Below are positions 1 through 5,558 of a stretch of 6,889 bases of DNA, piece after piece (position 1 is the stretch's first letter; the number at the start of each line of letters is the position of its first letter). The notes beneath the pieces are model-generated. The model saw only the letters and a list, made by a program, of their open reading frames with translations, made no database searches and was not told the origin of the DNA. A program made the translations under genes and the position numbers. The stretch covers positions 1 through 6,889 of the forward strand of contig JAEWIJ010000076.1 of the NCBI GenBank assembly GCA_023387235.1. Reading direction: 5' to 3'. The DNA is from Pseudomonadota bacterium (lineage in GTDB: Bacteria > Pseudomonadota > Alphaproteobacteria > Rhizobiales > Hyphomicrobiaceae).

Positions 1-948
1 GCACGCGCCGAGGTAAACGAGGTCCGGATCGTACGACAGCCGAGCATTCTCTCGCTTGCGCTGTTCGTCATGGATCATGAGAAGCTTGTCGAGAAGGCCG
101 CCAAGGCCAAAGGTTTGCCCGACCTCAAAGTCACGTGGTCGCGCCTCGCCGGTGGCGCTGCCGTCAATGATGCCATTCTCTCCGGGGCGGTGGATTTTGC
201 GGCCGGCGGCGTCGGGCCGCTCATCGTGCTCTGGGATCGCTCGCGCGGGGGCAAGGGCGATATCAAGGCCGCGGGGGCACTGAGCGATCTCCCGATGACG
301 CTCAACACCAACAATCCCGCAATCAAGAGCCTCGACGACTTCAACGAGCAGAACAAGATTGCACTGCCGGCCGTGAAGACGTCGATGCAGGCTGTGCTGC
401 TGCAAATGGCGGCTGCGAAAAAGTGGGGCGACAAGGATTATCAGCACTACGACCGCTTCACCGTCTCGCTCGCGCACGCCGACGCCACGGCAGCGCTCGT
501 CTCCGGCTCGGGCGTCATCGCTGCGCACTTTGCCGTGCCGCCCTGGGATGCCATCCAGCGCAAAAGCCCGACGGTACACAAGGTCATCGACAGCTCCGAT
601 ATCATCGGCGGGCCGGCGACAAGCCTCGTGCTCTACGCGGCGACGAAGTTCTACGACCAGAACCCGACCGTCTATGCGGCGGTCGTCCAGGCCCTTGACG
701 ATACGATGAATATCATCTCGTCGGACAAGAAGCGCGCGGCAGAAATCTATCTGGCGCTCAACAGCGACAAGATCAGCGTCGAGGAACTCACGGCGATCCT
801 GCAGATGCCGTCATCCGTCTTCAAGATCACGCCGAACGGCGTCAAAACTTACGCCGATTTCATGCACAAGATCGGCCGCATCAAGACACAGCCCGCATCG
901 TGGAAGGATCTGTTCTTCCCGTCGGCACACCTTCTTGCCGGCGACTGA
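1..948 (+). CDS. ABC transporter substrate-binding protein, NitT/TauT (NMT1-like) family, 5'-truncated
   Basis: The reading frame is open from the first base to the TGA at 946-948, giving 315 residues. The first residues, ARAEVNEVRIVRQ, look like the end of a signal peptide (Ala-x-Ala cleavage site) followed by the first strand of a periplasmic binding protein, so the true start lies upstream of the window. The ATG at 70 is an internal Met, not the start. The segments QPSILSLALFV, GGAAVNDAILSGAVDFAAGG and, later, the second-lobe segment ALPAVKTSMQAVLLQMAA are typical of periplasmic proteins that bind nitrate, taurine, sulfonates or thiamine precursors for ABC importers. The substrate cannot be told from sequence. 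No permease or ATPase gene is in the window; since the next genes run the other way, this is probably the last gene of its unit, with partners upstream. The family call is firm, the ligand unknown. Confidence 0.9.
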   Translation, partial: ARAEVNEVRIVRQPSILSLALFVMDHEKLVEKAAKAKGLPDLKVTWSRLAGGAAVNDAILSGAVDFAAGGVGPLIVLWDRSRGGKGDIKAAGALSDLPMTLNTNNPAIKSLDDFNEQNKIALPAVKTSMQAVLLQMAAAKKWGDKDYQHYDRFTVSLAHADATAALVSGSGVIAAHFAVPPWDAIQRKSPTVHKVIDSSDIIGGPATSLVLYAATKFYDQNPTVYAAVVQALDDTMNIISSDKKRAAEIYLALNSDKISVEELTAILQMPSSVFKITPNGVKTYADFMHKIGRIKTQPASWKDLFFPSAHLLAGD

Positions 949-984
949 TCGGCCGCGTCCTTCCGCACACACGAAGCTTGCCCG

Positions 985-1020
985 GACCGAGAGACCGCGG
1001 GCGCGCACGTCCTCTCGGTC
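985..1020. terminator. Stem-loop between convergent genes, possible bidirectional terminator
   Basis: A perfect 9-bp inverted repeat (GACCGAGAG at 985-993, CTCTCGGTC at 1012-1020) encloses an 18-nt GC-rich loop. It starts 37 nt after the stop of the binding-protein gene and lies 12 nt beyond the stop of the small minus-strand gene, where a shared terminator is expected. Neither side has a run of T, so it is not a textbook intrinsic terminator. Confidence 0.45.
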
Positions 1021-1031
1021 AGGCACTGCAT

Positions 1032-1160
1032 CTAGTTCGCCTTGATACGCACGCCGGGCACATTGATATCGACGCCCGTACGCTGGCTGTCCCAGTAGAG
1101 ATAACCGAGAACGGCCACAGCCGCGATGAGCGCGACGATCAAGATGTTCCTGCTGTCCAT
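1032..1160 (-). CDS. Small single-span membrane protein, 42 residues, function unknown
   Basis: Read on the minus strand, an ATG at 1160-1158 opens a 42-codon frame ending in TAG at 1034-1032. A strong Shine-Dalgarno sequence, GAGAGGGGA (1164-1172), ends three bases before the ATG. The protein begins MDSRN, followed by one hydrophobic helix (ILIVALIAAVAVLGYLYW, residues 6-23) and a short polar tail, DSQRTGVDINVPGVRIKAN, with alternating Val/Ile suggestive of a beta strand. Together the ribosome site, the membrane helix and the designed-looking tail make this a real gene despite its size. It lies 132 bp downstream of gshA on the same strand and may be cotranscribed with it. I do not recognise a characterised homologue; short proteins of this plan (one helix plus a PGVxI-type tail) seem familiar from Alphaproteobacteria, but that is memory, not a search. 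Topology is uncertain. Confidence 0.75.
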   Translation of the reverse strand: MDSRNILIVALIAAVAVLGYLYWDSQRTGVDINVPGVRIKAN

Positions 1161-1163
1161 TGT

Positions 1164-1172
1164 TCCCCTCTC
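1164..1172 (-). promoter_or_regulatory. Ribosome binding site of the 42-residue membrane protein
   Basis: GAGAGGGGA on the minus strand, with the AGGGG core 4-8 nt before the ATG at 1160. It is purine-rich and well matched to the anti-Shine-Dalgarno sequence, and it is the main evidence that the tiny frame downstream is translated. Confidence 0.7.
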
Positions 1173-1257
1173 GTGCATTCAGTCATCCAACTATTCATAA
1201 CGCCCGCGGCAGCGGCGAGGTTCCATGCCGATCGCCAACCGGCGAGGCAGTTCCGCG

Positions 1258-1290
1258 GCCGCGGTAGGCGAAGCCGTCGCGGACCGCGGC
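1258..1290 (-). terminator. Stem-loop just after gshA, possible weak terminator or RNA-stabilising hairpin
   Basis: A perfect 8-bp inverted repeat (GCCGCGGT at 1258-1265, ACCGCGGC at 1283-1290) encloses a 17-nt loop that contains a smaller GGC-GAA-GCC hairpin. It begins two bases beyond the gshA stop codon. No T run follows on the minus strand, so it could be a factor-dependent terminator, a processing or stabilising element between gshA and the 42-residue gene, or a by-product of the GC-rich sequence. Confidence 0.35.
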
Positions 1291-1292
1291 AA

Positions 1293-2675
1293 CTAAAAAG
1301 CGTATTCCGTGAACACCCGGCGCACGTCGCCCTTCCACGGCCCGTGGTATGCCTCGAGCAACTGCTCGGCGATGGTGCGGCCGGAGGCGACGATCTCCTC
1401 GACGGGCGCGAGGTATTCCCGCTCGTCCTCACCGCTCGCATTCTTGAGTGCGCGCGCTGCAAGGCCACCGCGTGCGATCGCGACGGCCTCGCGCGCAATC
1501 TCCAGCGCCTTGCCGTTGCGGAAAGGGGTCTTGAGCGCGAGGCGCGGCACGCCATCACGGAGCGCCTGACGCTCCTCCGCCGTCCAGTCCTTCACGAGCG
1601 ACCACGCCGCATCGAGCGCCGCCGGGTCATAGAGCAGGCCGACCCAGAAGGCCGGCAGCGCGCAGATGCGCCGCCAGCGCCCGCCATCGGCGCCGCGCAT
1701 CTCGAGAAAGCGCTTCATGCGCACTTCGGGGAATAGCGTCGTCAGGTGATCGGACCAGTCGTCGATAGTCGGCCGCTCGCCAGGCAGCGCCGCGAGCTTG
1801 CCATTCATGAAATCCCGGAACGAGGCGCCGGCGACGTCGATGTACTGGCCGTCGCGATAGACGAAGTACATGGGCACATCGAGCGCATACTCGGCGTAGC
1901 GTTCGAAGCTCATGCCCTCCTCGAAGACGAACGGCAGCATTCCCGTGCGCCGCTTGTCGGTGTCACGCCACACTTCGCTGCGCATGGAGAGAAAGCCGTT
2001 CGGCTTGCCTTCGGTGAACGGCGATGCCGCGAAGATCGCCGTCGCGATCGGCTGCAGAGCCAGCGACACGCGCAGCTTCTTGACCATGTCGGCTTCGCTG
2101 CCGAAGTCGAGGTTCACCTGGATGGTCGCCGTGCGGTACATCATGTCGAGACCGCCCTTGCCGACCTGCGGCATGTAGCGCGTCATGACCGCATAGCGGC
2201 GCTTCGGCATGCGCGGCGTCTCTTCGCGCGTCCACGTCGGCGAGAAGCCGAGCCCGAGAAAACCGACGCCGAGATCCTTGCCGATCGCGCTCACCTGATC
2301 GAGATGCTGCTGCGTTTCGGCGGCAACTTCGTGCAGCGTCGCGAGTGGCGCGCCCGAGAGCTCGAACTGTCCGCCCGGCTCCAGCGAGACCGTCGCCGCC
2401 GGCTCGCCGTCCGGCCGCTTGAGCGCGATGATGTTCTCGCCTTCCATGATCGGCAGCCAGCCGTAGCGCGCCACCAGCGCCTCGAGGATGGCGCGAATGC
2501 CGCGCGGCCCCTCGTAGGGCACGGGGCCAAGGTCGCCGGTGTGAAAGACGATCTTCTCGTGCTCGGTGCCGATCCGCCACTGCTCGGCCGGCTTGCAACC
2601 CACGGCGATCCATTCGACGAGATCGGCGCGCGAGCGCACGACGGGGGAAGGCGCACCGTCCTGGCGGGTGGACAT
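1293..2675 (-). CDS. gshA: Glutamate-cysteine ligase, plant/alphaproteobacterial type (GCS2 family)
   Basis: This 460-residue cytoplasmic enzyme catalyses the ATP-dependent joining of L-glutamate and L-cysteine to gamma-glutamylcysteine, the first and usually limiting step of glutathione synthesis. Hallmarks of the plant-type group are WRIGTEHEK (residues 33-41), MEGENIIALK (77-86), SLEPGGQFELSGAPL (97-111), MPKRRY (156-161), ASPFTEGKPNGFLSMRS (217-233), TGMLPFVFE (244-252), FPEVRMKRFLEMRGADGG (315-332) and ALPAFWVGLLYD (339-350); together they cover the ATP and substrate sites. The length is normal for the bacterial form. The ATG at 2675 is chosen because GAGG (2685-2688) precedes it by 9 nt and MSTRQ puts the first helix at the expected distance; the frame stays open to 2879, but that extension resembles nothing. 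Only two cysteines occur, C27 and C338. The partner gene gshB is not in the window. Confidence 0.96.
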   Translation of the reverse strand: MSTRQDGAPSPVVRSRADLVEWIAVGCKPAEQWRIGTEHEKIVFHTGDLGPVPYEGPRGIRAILEALVARYGWLPIMEGENIIALKRPDGEPAATVSLEPGGQFELSGAPLATLHEVAAETQQHLDQVSAIGKDLGVGFLGLGFSPTWTREETPRMPKRRYAVMTRYMPQVGKGGLDMMYRTATIQVNLDFGSEADMVKKLRVSLALQPIATAIFAASPFTEGKPNGFLSMRSEVWRDTDKRRTGMLPFVFEEGMSFERYAEYALDVPMYFVYRDGQYIDVAGASFRDFMNGKLAALPGERPTIDDWSDHLTTLFPEVRMKRFLEMRGADGGRWRRICALPAFWVGLLYDPAALDAAWSLVKDWTAEERQALRDGVPRLALKTPFRNGKALEIAREAVAIARGGLAARALKNASGEDEREYLAPVEEIVASGRTIAEQLLEAYHGPWKGDVRRVFTEYAF

Positions 2676-2946
2676 TCGACGATACCTCGTGAGCCTGCCG
2701 AGCCCTTCCGGCGCGCGGCGTGTTGCCGTCTTATGGCCGACCGGACGGCCGGGAAACAAGGGGCGAATTTCGACCGCAATGGCCCCCGGAGGACAAGGGC
2801 CAAGCCCGCCGGAGGCGGTCACCCCATTTGTCGGCCGGCGAATATGCGCCCGGCGGTGCATGGCGAGGAGAGCAGCCAAAGCATGTCACAAGCGCGTGGA
2901 GCGCGCGACCGGCGCTCGGGGTGGCCGGCGGGGACTGGAAACGAGA
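2676..2946. other. Intergenic region upstream of gshA, no gene recognised
   Basis: About 270 bp between the gshA start and the hairpin downstream of ahcY. Open frames cross it on both strands, but none has a ribosome site, known motifs or plausible protein composition. It presumably contains the gshA promoter. I see no convincing -35/-10 pair; TTGTTT with CATAAG about 18 nt further on the minus strand (around 2732-2761) is the best I can find and is weak. An imperfect 16-bp palindrome lies at 2735-2750. Confidence 0.6.
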
Positions 2947-2968
2947 ATGGGCGCCCGTGAGCGCCCAT
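2947..2968 (-). terminator. Probable intrinsic terminator of ahcY
   Basis: A perfect 8-bp GC-rich stem (ATGGGCGC at 2947-2954, GCGCCCAT at 2961-2968) has a 6-nt loop. On the minus strand it is followed by TCTCGTTTCC, a modest T-rich stretch. It lies about 50 nt past the ahcY stop, which suits a terminator and argues that ahcY and gshA are separate transcription units. Confidence 0.65.
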
Positions 2969-2992
2969 CCCGGTATCGAGCCCGGTATCGAG
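2969..2992. repeat. Perfect tandem duplication of 12 bp
   Basis: CCCGGTATCGAG occurs twice head to tail, at 2969-2980 and 2981-2992, with no mismatch. It sits directly between the terminator stem and the ahcY stop codon, outside any gene. It probably reflects replication slippage; a protein site is possible but unsupported. Confidence 0.9.
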
Positions 2993-3019
2993 TAAGTCGG
3001 AGCTCGATGCCCAAATGCC

Positions 3020-4429
3020 TCAATAACGGTAGTGGTCCGACTTGAAGGGACCGGCGGGGGTCACGCCGATATAGTCGGCCTGCTCCTTGGAGAGCTTGGT
3101 CAGCTTGGCGCCGACCTTGGCGAGGTGGAGCGAAGCCACCTTCTCGTCGAGGTGCTTCGGGAGCACGTACACTTCCTTCTTGTACTTGCCGTCCTTGTTG
3201 TTCGCCCAGAGCTCGATCTGCGCCAGCGTCTGGTTGGTGAACGACGCCGACATGACGAACGAGGGATGGCCCATCGCATTGCCGAGGTTCACGAGGCGGC
3301 CCTGGCTCAGCAGGATGATGCGGTTGCCCTTCGGGAACTCGATCTCGTCGACCTGATCCTTGATGTTCATCCACTTCATGTTCTTGAGACCCGCGACCTG
3401 GATCTCGTTGTCGAAGTGGCCGATATTGCAGACGATGGCGCGGTCCTTCATCCCCTTCATGTGATCGACGGTGATGATGTCCTTGTTGCCCGTCGCGGTG
3501 ACGTAGATGTCGGCGCGCGGCAGCGCATCCTCGATCGTCACGACCTCGTAGCCTTCCATCGCCGCCTGCAGCGCGCAGATCGGGTCGATCTCGGAGACCA
3601 GCACGCGGCAGCCGGCCTGACGGAGCGATGCTGCCGAACCCTTGCCGACGTCGCCATAGCCGGCAACGAACGCGACCTTGCCGGACATCATGACGTCGGT
3701 GCCGCGGCGGATGCCGTCGACCAGCGACTCGCGGCAGCCATAAAGGTTGTCGAACTTCGACTTCGTCACGCTGTCATTGACGTTGATCGCCGGCCAGAGC
3801 AGCGTGCCGGCCTTCTGCATCTCATAGAGGCGATGCACGCCCGTCGTCGTCTCCTCGGAGACGCCTTTGATCGACTTCGCGATCTCGCCGAACCAGCCCT
3901 TCGGCTTCTCCTTGAGGCAGCGCTTGATGAGCGCGAACAGGATCTCTTCTTCCTCGGAGCCGGCCTTGTCGAGGAACGCCGTGTCGCCCTTCTCCGCGCG
4001 CACGCCGAGGTGGATGAAGAGCGTCGCGTCGCCGCCGTCGTCGAGGATCATGTTCGGATAACCGCCGCCATGCCAGTCGAACAGCATCGCGGTGTAGTCC
4101 CAGTACTCGGTCAGCGTCTCGCCCTTGACGGCGAAGACGGGCGTTCCCGCTGCGGCGATCGCGGCGGCGGCATGGTCCTGCGTCGAGTAGATGTTGCAGG
4201 AGACCCAGCGCACGTCGGCGCCGAGCGCCTTCAGCGTCTCGATGAGCACGCCCGTCTGGATGGTCATGTGCAGCGAGCCGGCGATGCGCGCGCCCTTGAG
4301 CGGCTGCTTCGGGCCGTATTCCTCGCGCGTCGCCATCAGGCCCGGCATCTCGCTCTCGGCAATGGAGAGCTCTTTGCGGCCGAAGTCCGCGAGGCCGATG
4401 TCCTTGACGATATAATCCTTGGTGCTCAT
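3020..4429 (-). CDS. ahcY: S-adenosylhomocysteine hydrolase (adenosylhomocysteinase)
   Basis: This 469-residue, NAD-dependent cytoplasmic enzyme reversibly splits S-adenosylhomocysteine, the product of all SAM-dependent methylations, into adenosine and homocysteine, relieving product inhibition and feeding methionine and cysteine synthesis. Catalytic and substrate residues are visible by comparison with the human enzyme: H54, D130/D131 in LDDGGD, E193 in SEETTTGVHR, and K223, D227 and C232 in VTKSKFDNLYGC. The NAD fold carries GYGDVGKG (257-264), and the C terminus FKSDHYRY supplies K463 and Y467, which reach the NAD of the neighbouring subunit. Residues about 143-182 form the extra segment typical of long bacterial forms. 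The ATG at 4429 follows GAGAAAGG (4436-4443) by 6 nt; the frame extends to 4558 but the added residues are not family-like. Nothing is missing, so full activity is expected. A palindromic operator candidate and promoter lie upstream. Confidence 0.98.
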   Translation of the reverse strand: MSTKDYIVKDIGLADFGRKELSIAESEMPGLMATREEYGPKQPLKGARIAGSLHMTIQTGVLIETLKALGADVRWVSCNIYSTQDHAAAAIAAAGTPVFAVKGETLTEYWDYTAMLFDWHGGGYPNMILDDGGDATLFIHLGVRAEKGDTAFLDKAGSEEEEILFALIKRCLKEKPKGWFGEIAKSIKGVSEETTTGVHRLYEMQKAGTLLWPAINVNDSVTKSKFDNLYGCRESLVDGIRRGTDVMMSGKVAFVAGYGDVGKGSAASLRQAGCRVLVSEIDPICALQAAMEGYEVVTIEDALPRADIYVTATGNKDIITVDHMKGMKDRAIVCNIGHFDNEIQVAGLKNMKWMNIKDQVDEIEFPKGNRIILLSQGRLVNLGNAMGHPSFVMSASFTNQTLAQIELWANNKDGKYKKEVYVLPKHLDEKVASLHLAKVGAKLTKLSKEQADYIGVTPAGPFKSDHYRY

Positions 4430-4529
4430 GGGGCGCCTTTCTCGGGGCTTGGGATGGCCTTTAAATCCGGCGCGGCGGCAGCACTTCGCGAGCGCTGATG
4501 CGGCCACGCGGACACGAATGAACCGGCGT

Positions 4530-4558
4530 TGTATAGCGGCAGGGTCCCAGCCCCGCAA
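4530..4558 (-). promoter_or_regulatory. Candidate ahcY promoter
   Basis: On the minus strand TTGCGG (4558-4553) and TATACA (4535-4530) are separated by exactly 17 nt, matching the spacing of a housekeeping sigma factor promoter; each box has four of six consensus bases. Transcription would start near 4523, giving a leader of about 95 nt. The palindrome at 4564-4583 ends just upstream of the -35 box. Confidence 0.5.
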
Positions 4559-4563
4559 GGCGC

Positions 4564-4583
4564 ATATAAAGAAATCTTTATGT
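4564..4583. promoter_or_regulatory. Palindromic operator candidate between ahcY and the divergent gene (SahR-like?)
   Basis: The core is ATAAAGA-AA-TCTTTAT (4566-4581), a perfect 7-2-7 inverted repeat. Taken to 20 bp (4564-4583) it has a single mismatched pair. It is strikingly AT-rich in a GC-rich intergenic region and lies immediately upstream of the ahcY -35 box. Known background: in many Proteobacteria the ArsR-family regulator SahR represses ahcY and other methionine-cycle genes in response to S-adenosylhomocysteine, through a palindrome. I believe the site is of this general form but cannot confirm its consensus from memory, and no sahR gene is in the window. Confidence 0.65.
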
Positions 4584-4643
4584 CTTTGTGCGGGCGGCTT
4601 GACGCACGTCGTAGCTCCGTTCAGCCTTGCTCCGACGCCTTAT

Positions 4644-4648
4644 GGAGG
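4644..4648 (+). promoter_or_regulatory. Ribosome binding site that selects a TTG start
   Basis: A perfect GGAGG lies 5 nt before an in-frame TTG at 4654. The competing starts (TTG 4627, ATG 4642, ATG 4675) have no Shine-Dalgarno sequence at a workable distance; ATG 4642 overlaps this very motif. Confidence 0.55.
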
Positions 4649-4653
4649 CCCGT

Positions 4654-5481
4654 TTGATTTCCCTCGACAAATCTATGCCACTCCTGGTCTTCGGCGGTCC
4701 GTACTCGAACCTGCAGACCACCGAGGCCCTGCGCCGCCACGCCGAGGCGCTCGCCATTCCCGCCGTCGCCTACTGCGCCGCCCCCGAGGAGACCGCCCGG
4801 CTTATTGCCGACTGGGGATGCCACGTCATTCAGGGCAACTGCGAGCAACAGCTTGCCGTCGCTGCCGAGGATTGCGCCTGCAATTTCGAGGACGGCACGG
4901 AATGTGCCGCCCTCGCCAAAGGCTGGTATCCTTATGCCAACGCGCGCATGAGCGTGGACATGCGCGCATGGATGGGCGCGCTCCCCGAGACACTCCACTT
5001 CTCCTATGCAGGCCGATCGTTCCGCGTCGTCCATGGCGGCACCGCCATCGTCAACCGCTGGGTTTTCCAGTCGGAGCACGATGTGCTGGCCGAAGAGGTT
5101 GCCCTCAGCGGCGCGGGCATCACCATCGCCGGTCATTCGGGCATCCCCTACATCGCGCGCGTGGGACGCCGCGTATGGTTCAATCCGGGCGTGATCGGGA
5201 TGCCGGCCAACGATGGCACGGCTGACGTCTGGTATGGGCTCATCCGTGAGATCGACGGGGCCCTCGTGCTCTCCACCCACCGCCTCGCCTACGATCACCA
5301 TGCCGCAGCCGCTGCCATGCGCCGCTCCGGTCATGCGAACGGCTATGCGCGCACGCTCGTCACCGGTCTCTGGCCAAGCCTCGACATCCTCCCACCGGCC
5401 GAGCGCGAGGCGACGGGGCAACGCATCCGCCAGCGGACCATGCGCCTCGCCGCCCTGAAGCGGACGCGCGAGCTGGCCTGA
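4654..5481 (+). CDS. Degenerate, cysteine-rich metallophosphoesterase-like protein
   Basis: About 275 residues from the TTG at 4654 (268 from the ATG at 4675, 279 from the ATG at 4642). The order of elements matches the calcineurin-like phosphoesterase fold of the YfcE/Metallophos_2 kind: a first strand with LLVFGGPYSNLQ (10-21), VIQGNCEQQL (58-67), FRVVHGG (123-129), ITIAGHSGIPY (156-166) and VWFNPGVIGMPANDG (174-188). Most metal ligands are altered. The usual D-x-H is GGPYSN, the GD motif is absent (IP at that place), GNH(D/E) is GNCE, and GHxH is GHSG. N62, H127 and H161 remain. Six cysteines cluster at C41, C56, C63, C74, C76 and C84. A helical, basic tail follows (246-275). It has no signal peptide, so is probably cytoplasmic. 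It is divergent from ahcY. It may be a pseudoenzyme or bind a different metal; its substrate is unknown. Confidence 0.8.
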   Translation: MISLDKSMPLLVFGGPYSNLQTTEALRRHAEALAIPAVAYCAAPEETARLIADWGCHVIQGNCEQQLAVAAEDCACNFEDGTECAALAKGWYPYANARMSVDMRAWMGALPETLHFSYAGRSFRVVHGGTAIVNRWVFQSEHDVLAEEVALSGAGITIAGHSGIPYIARVGRRVWFNPGVIGMPANDGTADVWYGLIREIDGALVLSTHRLAYDHHAAAAAMRRSGHANGYARTLVTGLWPSLDILPPAEREATGQRIRQRTMRLAALKRTRELA

Positions 5482-5482
5482 A

Positions 5483-5495
5483 CGTGCTTCGCACG
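5483..5495 (+). terminator. Short hairpin after the metallophosphoesterase-like gene, weak terminator candidate
   Basis: A 5-bp stem (CGTGC at 5483-5487, GCACG at 5491-5495) with a TTC loop begins right after the stop codon. No T run follows. It is the only hairpin seen in the 77-bp gap between the two convergent genes, so it is recorded as weak. Confidence 0.25.
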
Positions 5496-5558
5496 CTGTC
5501 TCAGCCAGAAACGCCGCATCGCCATCTCATGAGCGCGCGACTGCGTGCCGGCCGATAA

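Noticed and set aside
70..948. ATG at 70 as the start of the binding-protein gene
   Set aside because: The frame is open to base 1 and the residues before this Met form the family's first strand, so the gene is cut by the window edge.
2735..2750. Palindrome GGCCGACCGGACGGCC upstream of gshA
   Set aside because: It has a central mismatch and is made only of GC-rich dinucleotides common in this genome, so it may be chance.
2676..2879. N-terminal extension of GshA to an upstream ATG at 2879
   Set aside because: The extra 68 residues resemble no part of the family, and a ribosome site supports the start at 2675.
1746..2960. 404-codon open frame on the plus strand opposite gshA
   Set aside because: It is antisense to a certain gene, its protein is an Arg/His/Ala-rich string with no motifs, and it arises from GC bias at third positions.
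3032..4498. 488-codon open frame on the plus strand opposite ahcY
   Set aside because: It mirrors ahcY over its entire length, with a composition (Val-Asp-Leu-Arg repeats) typical of the reverse complement of a GC-rich gene; no ribosome site.
4430..4529. SAM or SAH riboswitch in the ahcY leader
   Set aside because: I compared the leader by eye with the recalled conserved cores of SAH and SAM-II riboswitches and found no match; a covariance-model search would settle it.
4599..4628. TTGACG at 4599-4604 as the promoter of the divergent gene
   Set aside because: The -35 box is good, but 16-18 nt downstream there is only CAGCCT/AGCCTT, nothing like a -10 box.
4621..5421. 266-codon minus-strand frame opposite the metallophosphoesterase-like gene
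   Set aside because: It is antisense to a gene with recognisable fold motifs and has no family resemblance itself.
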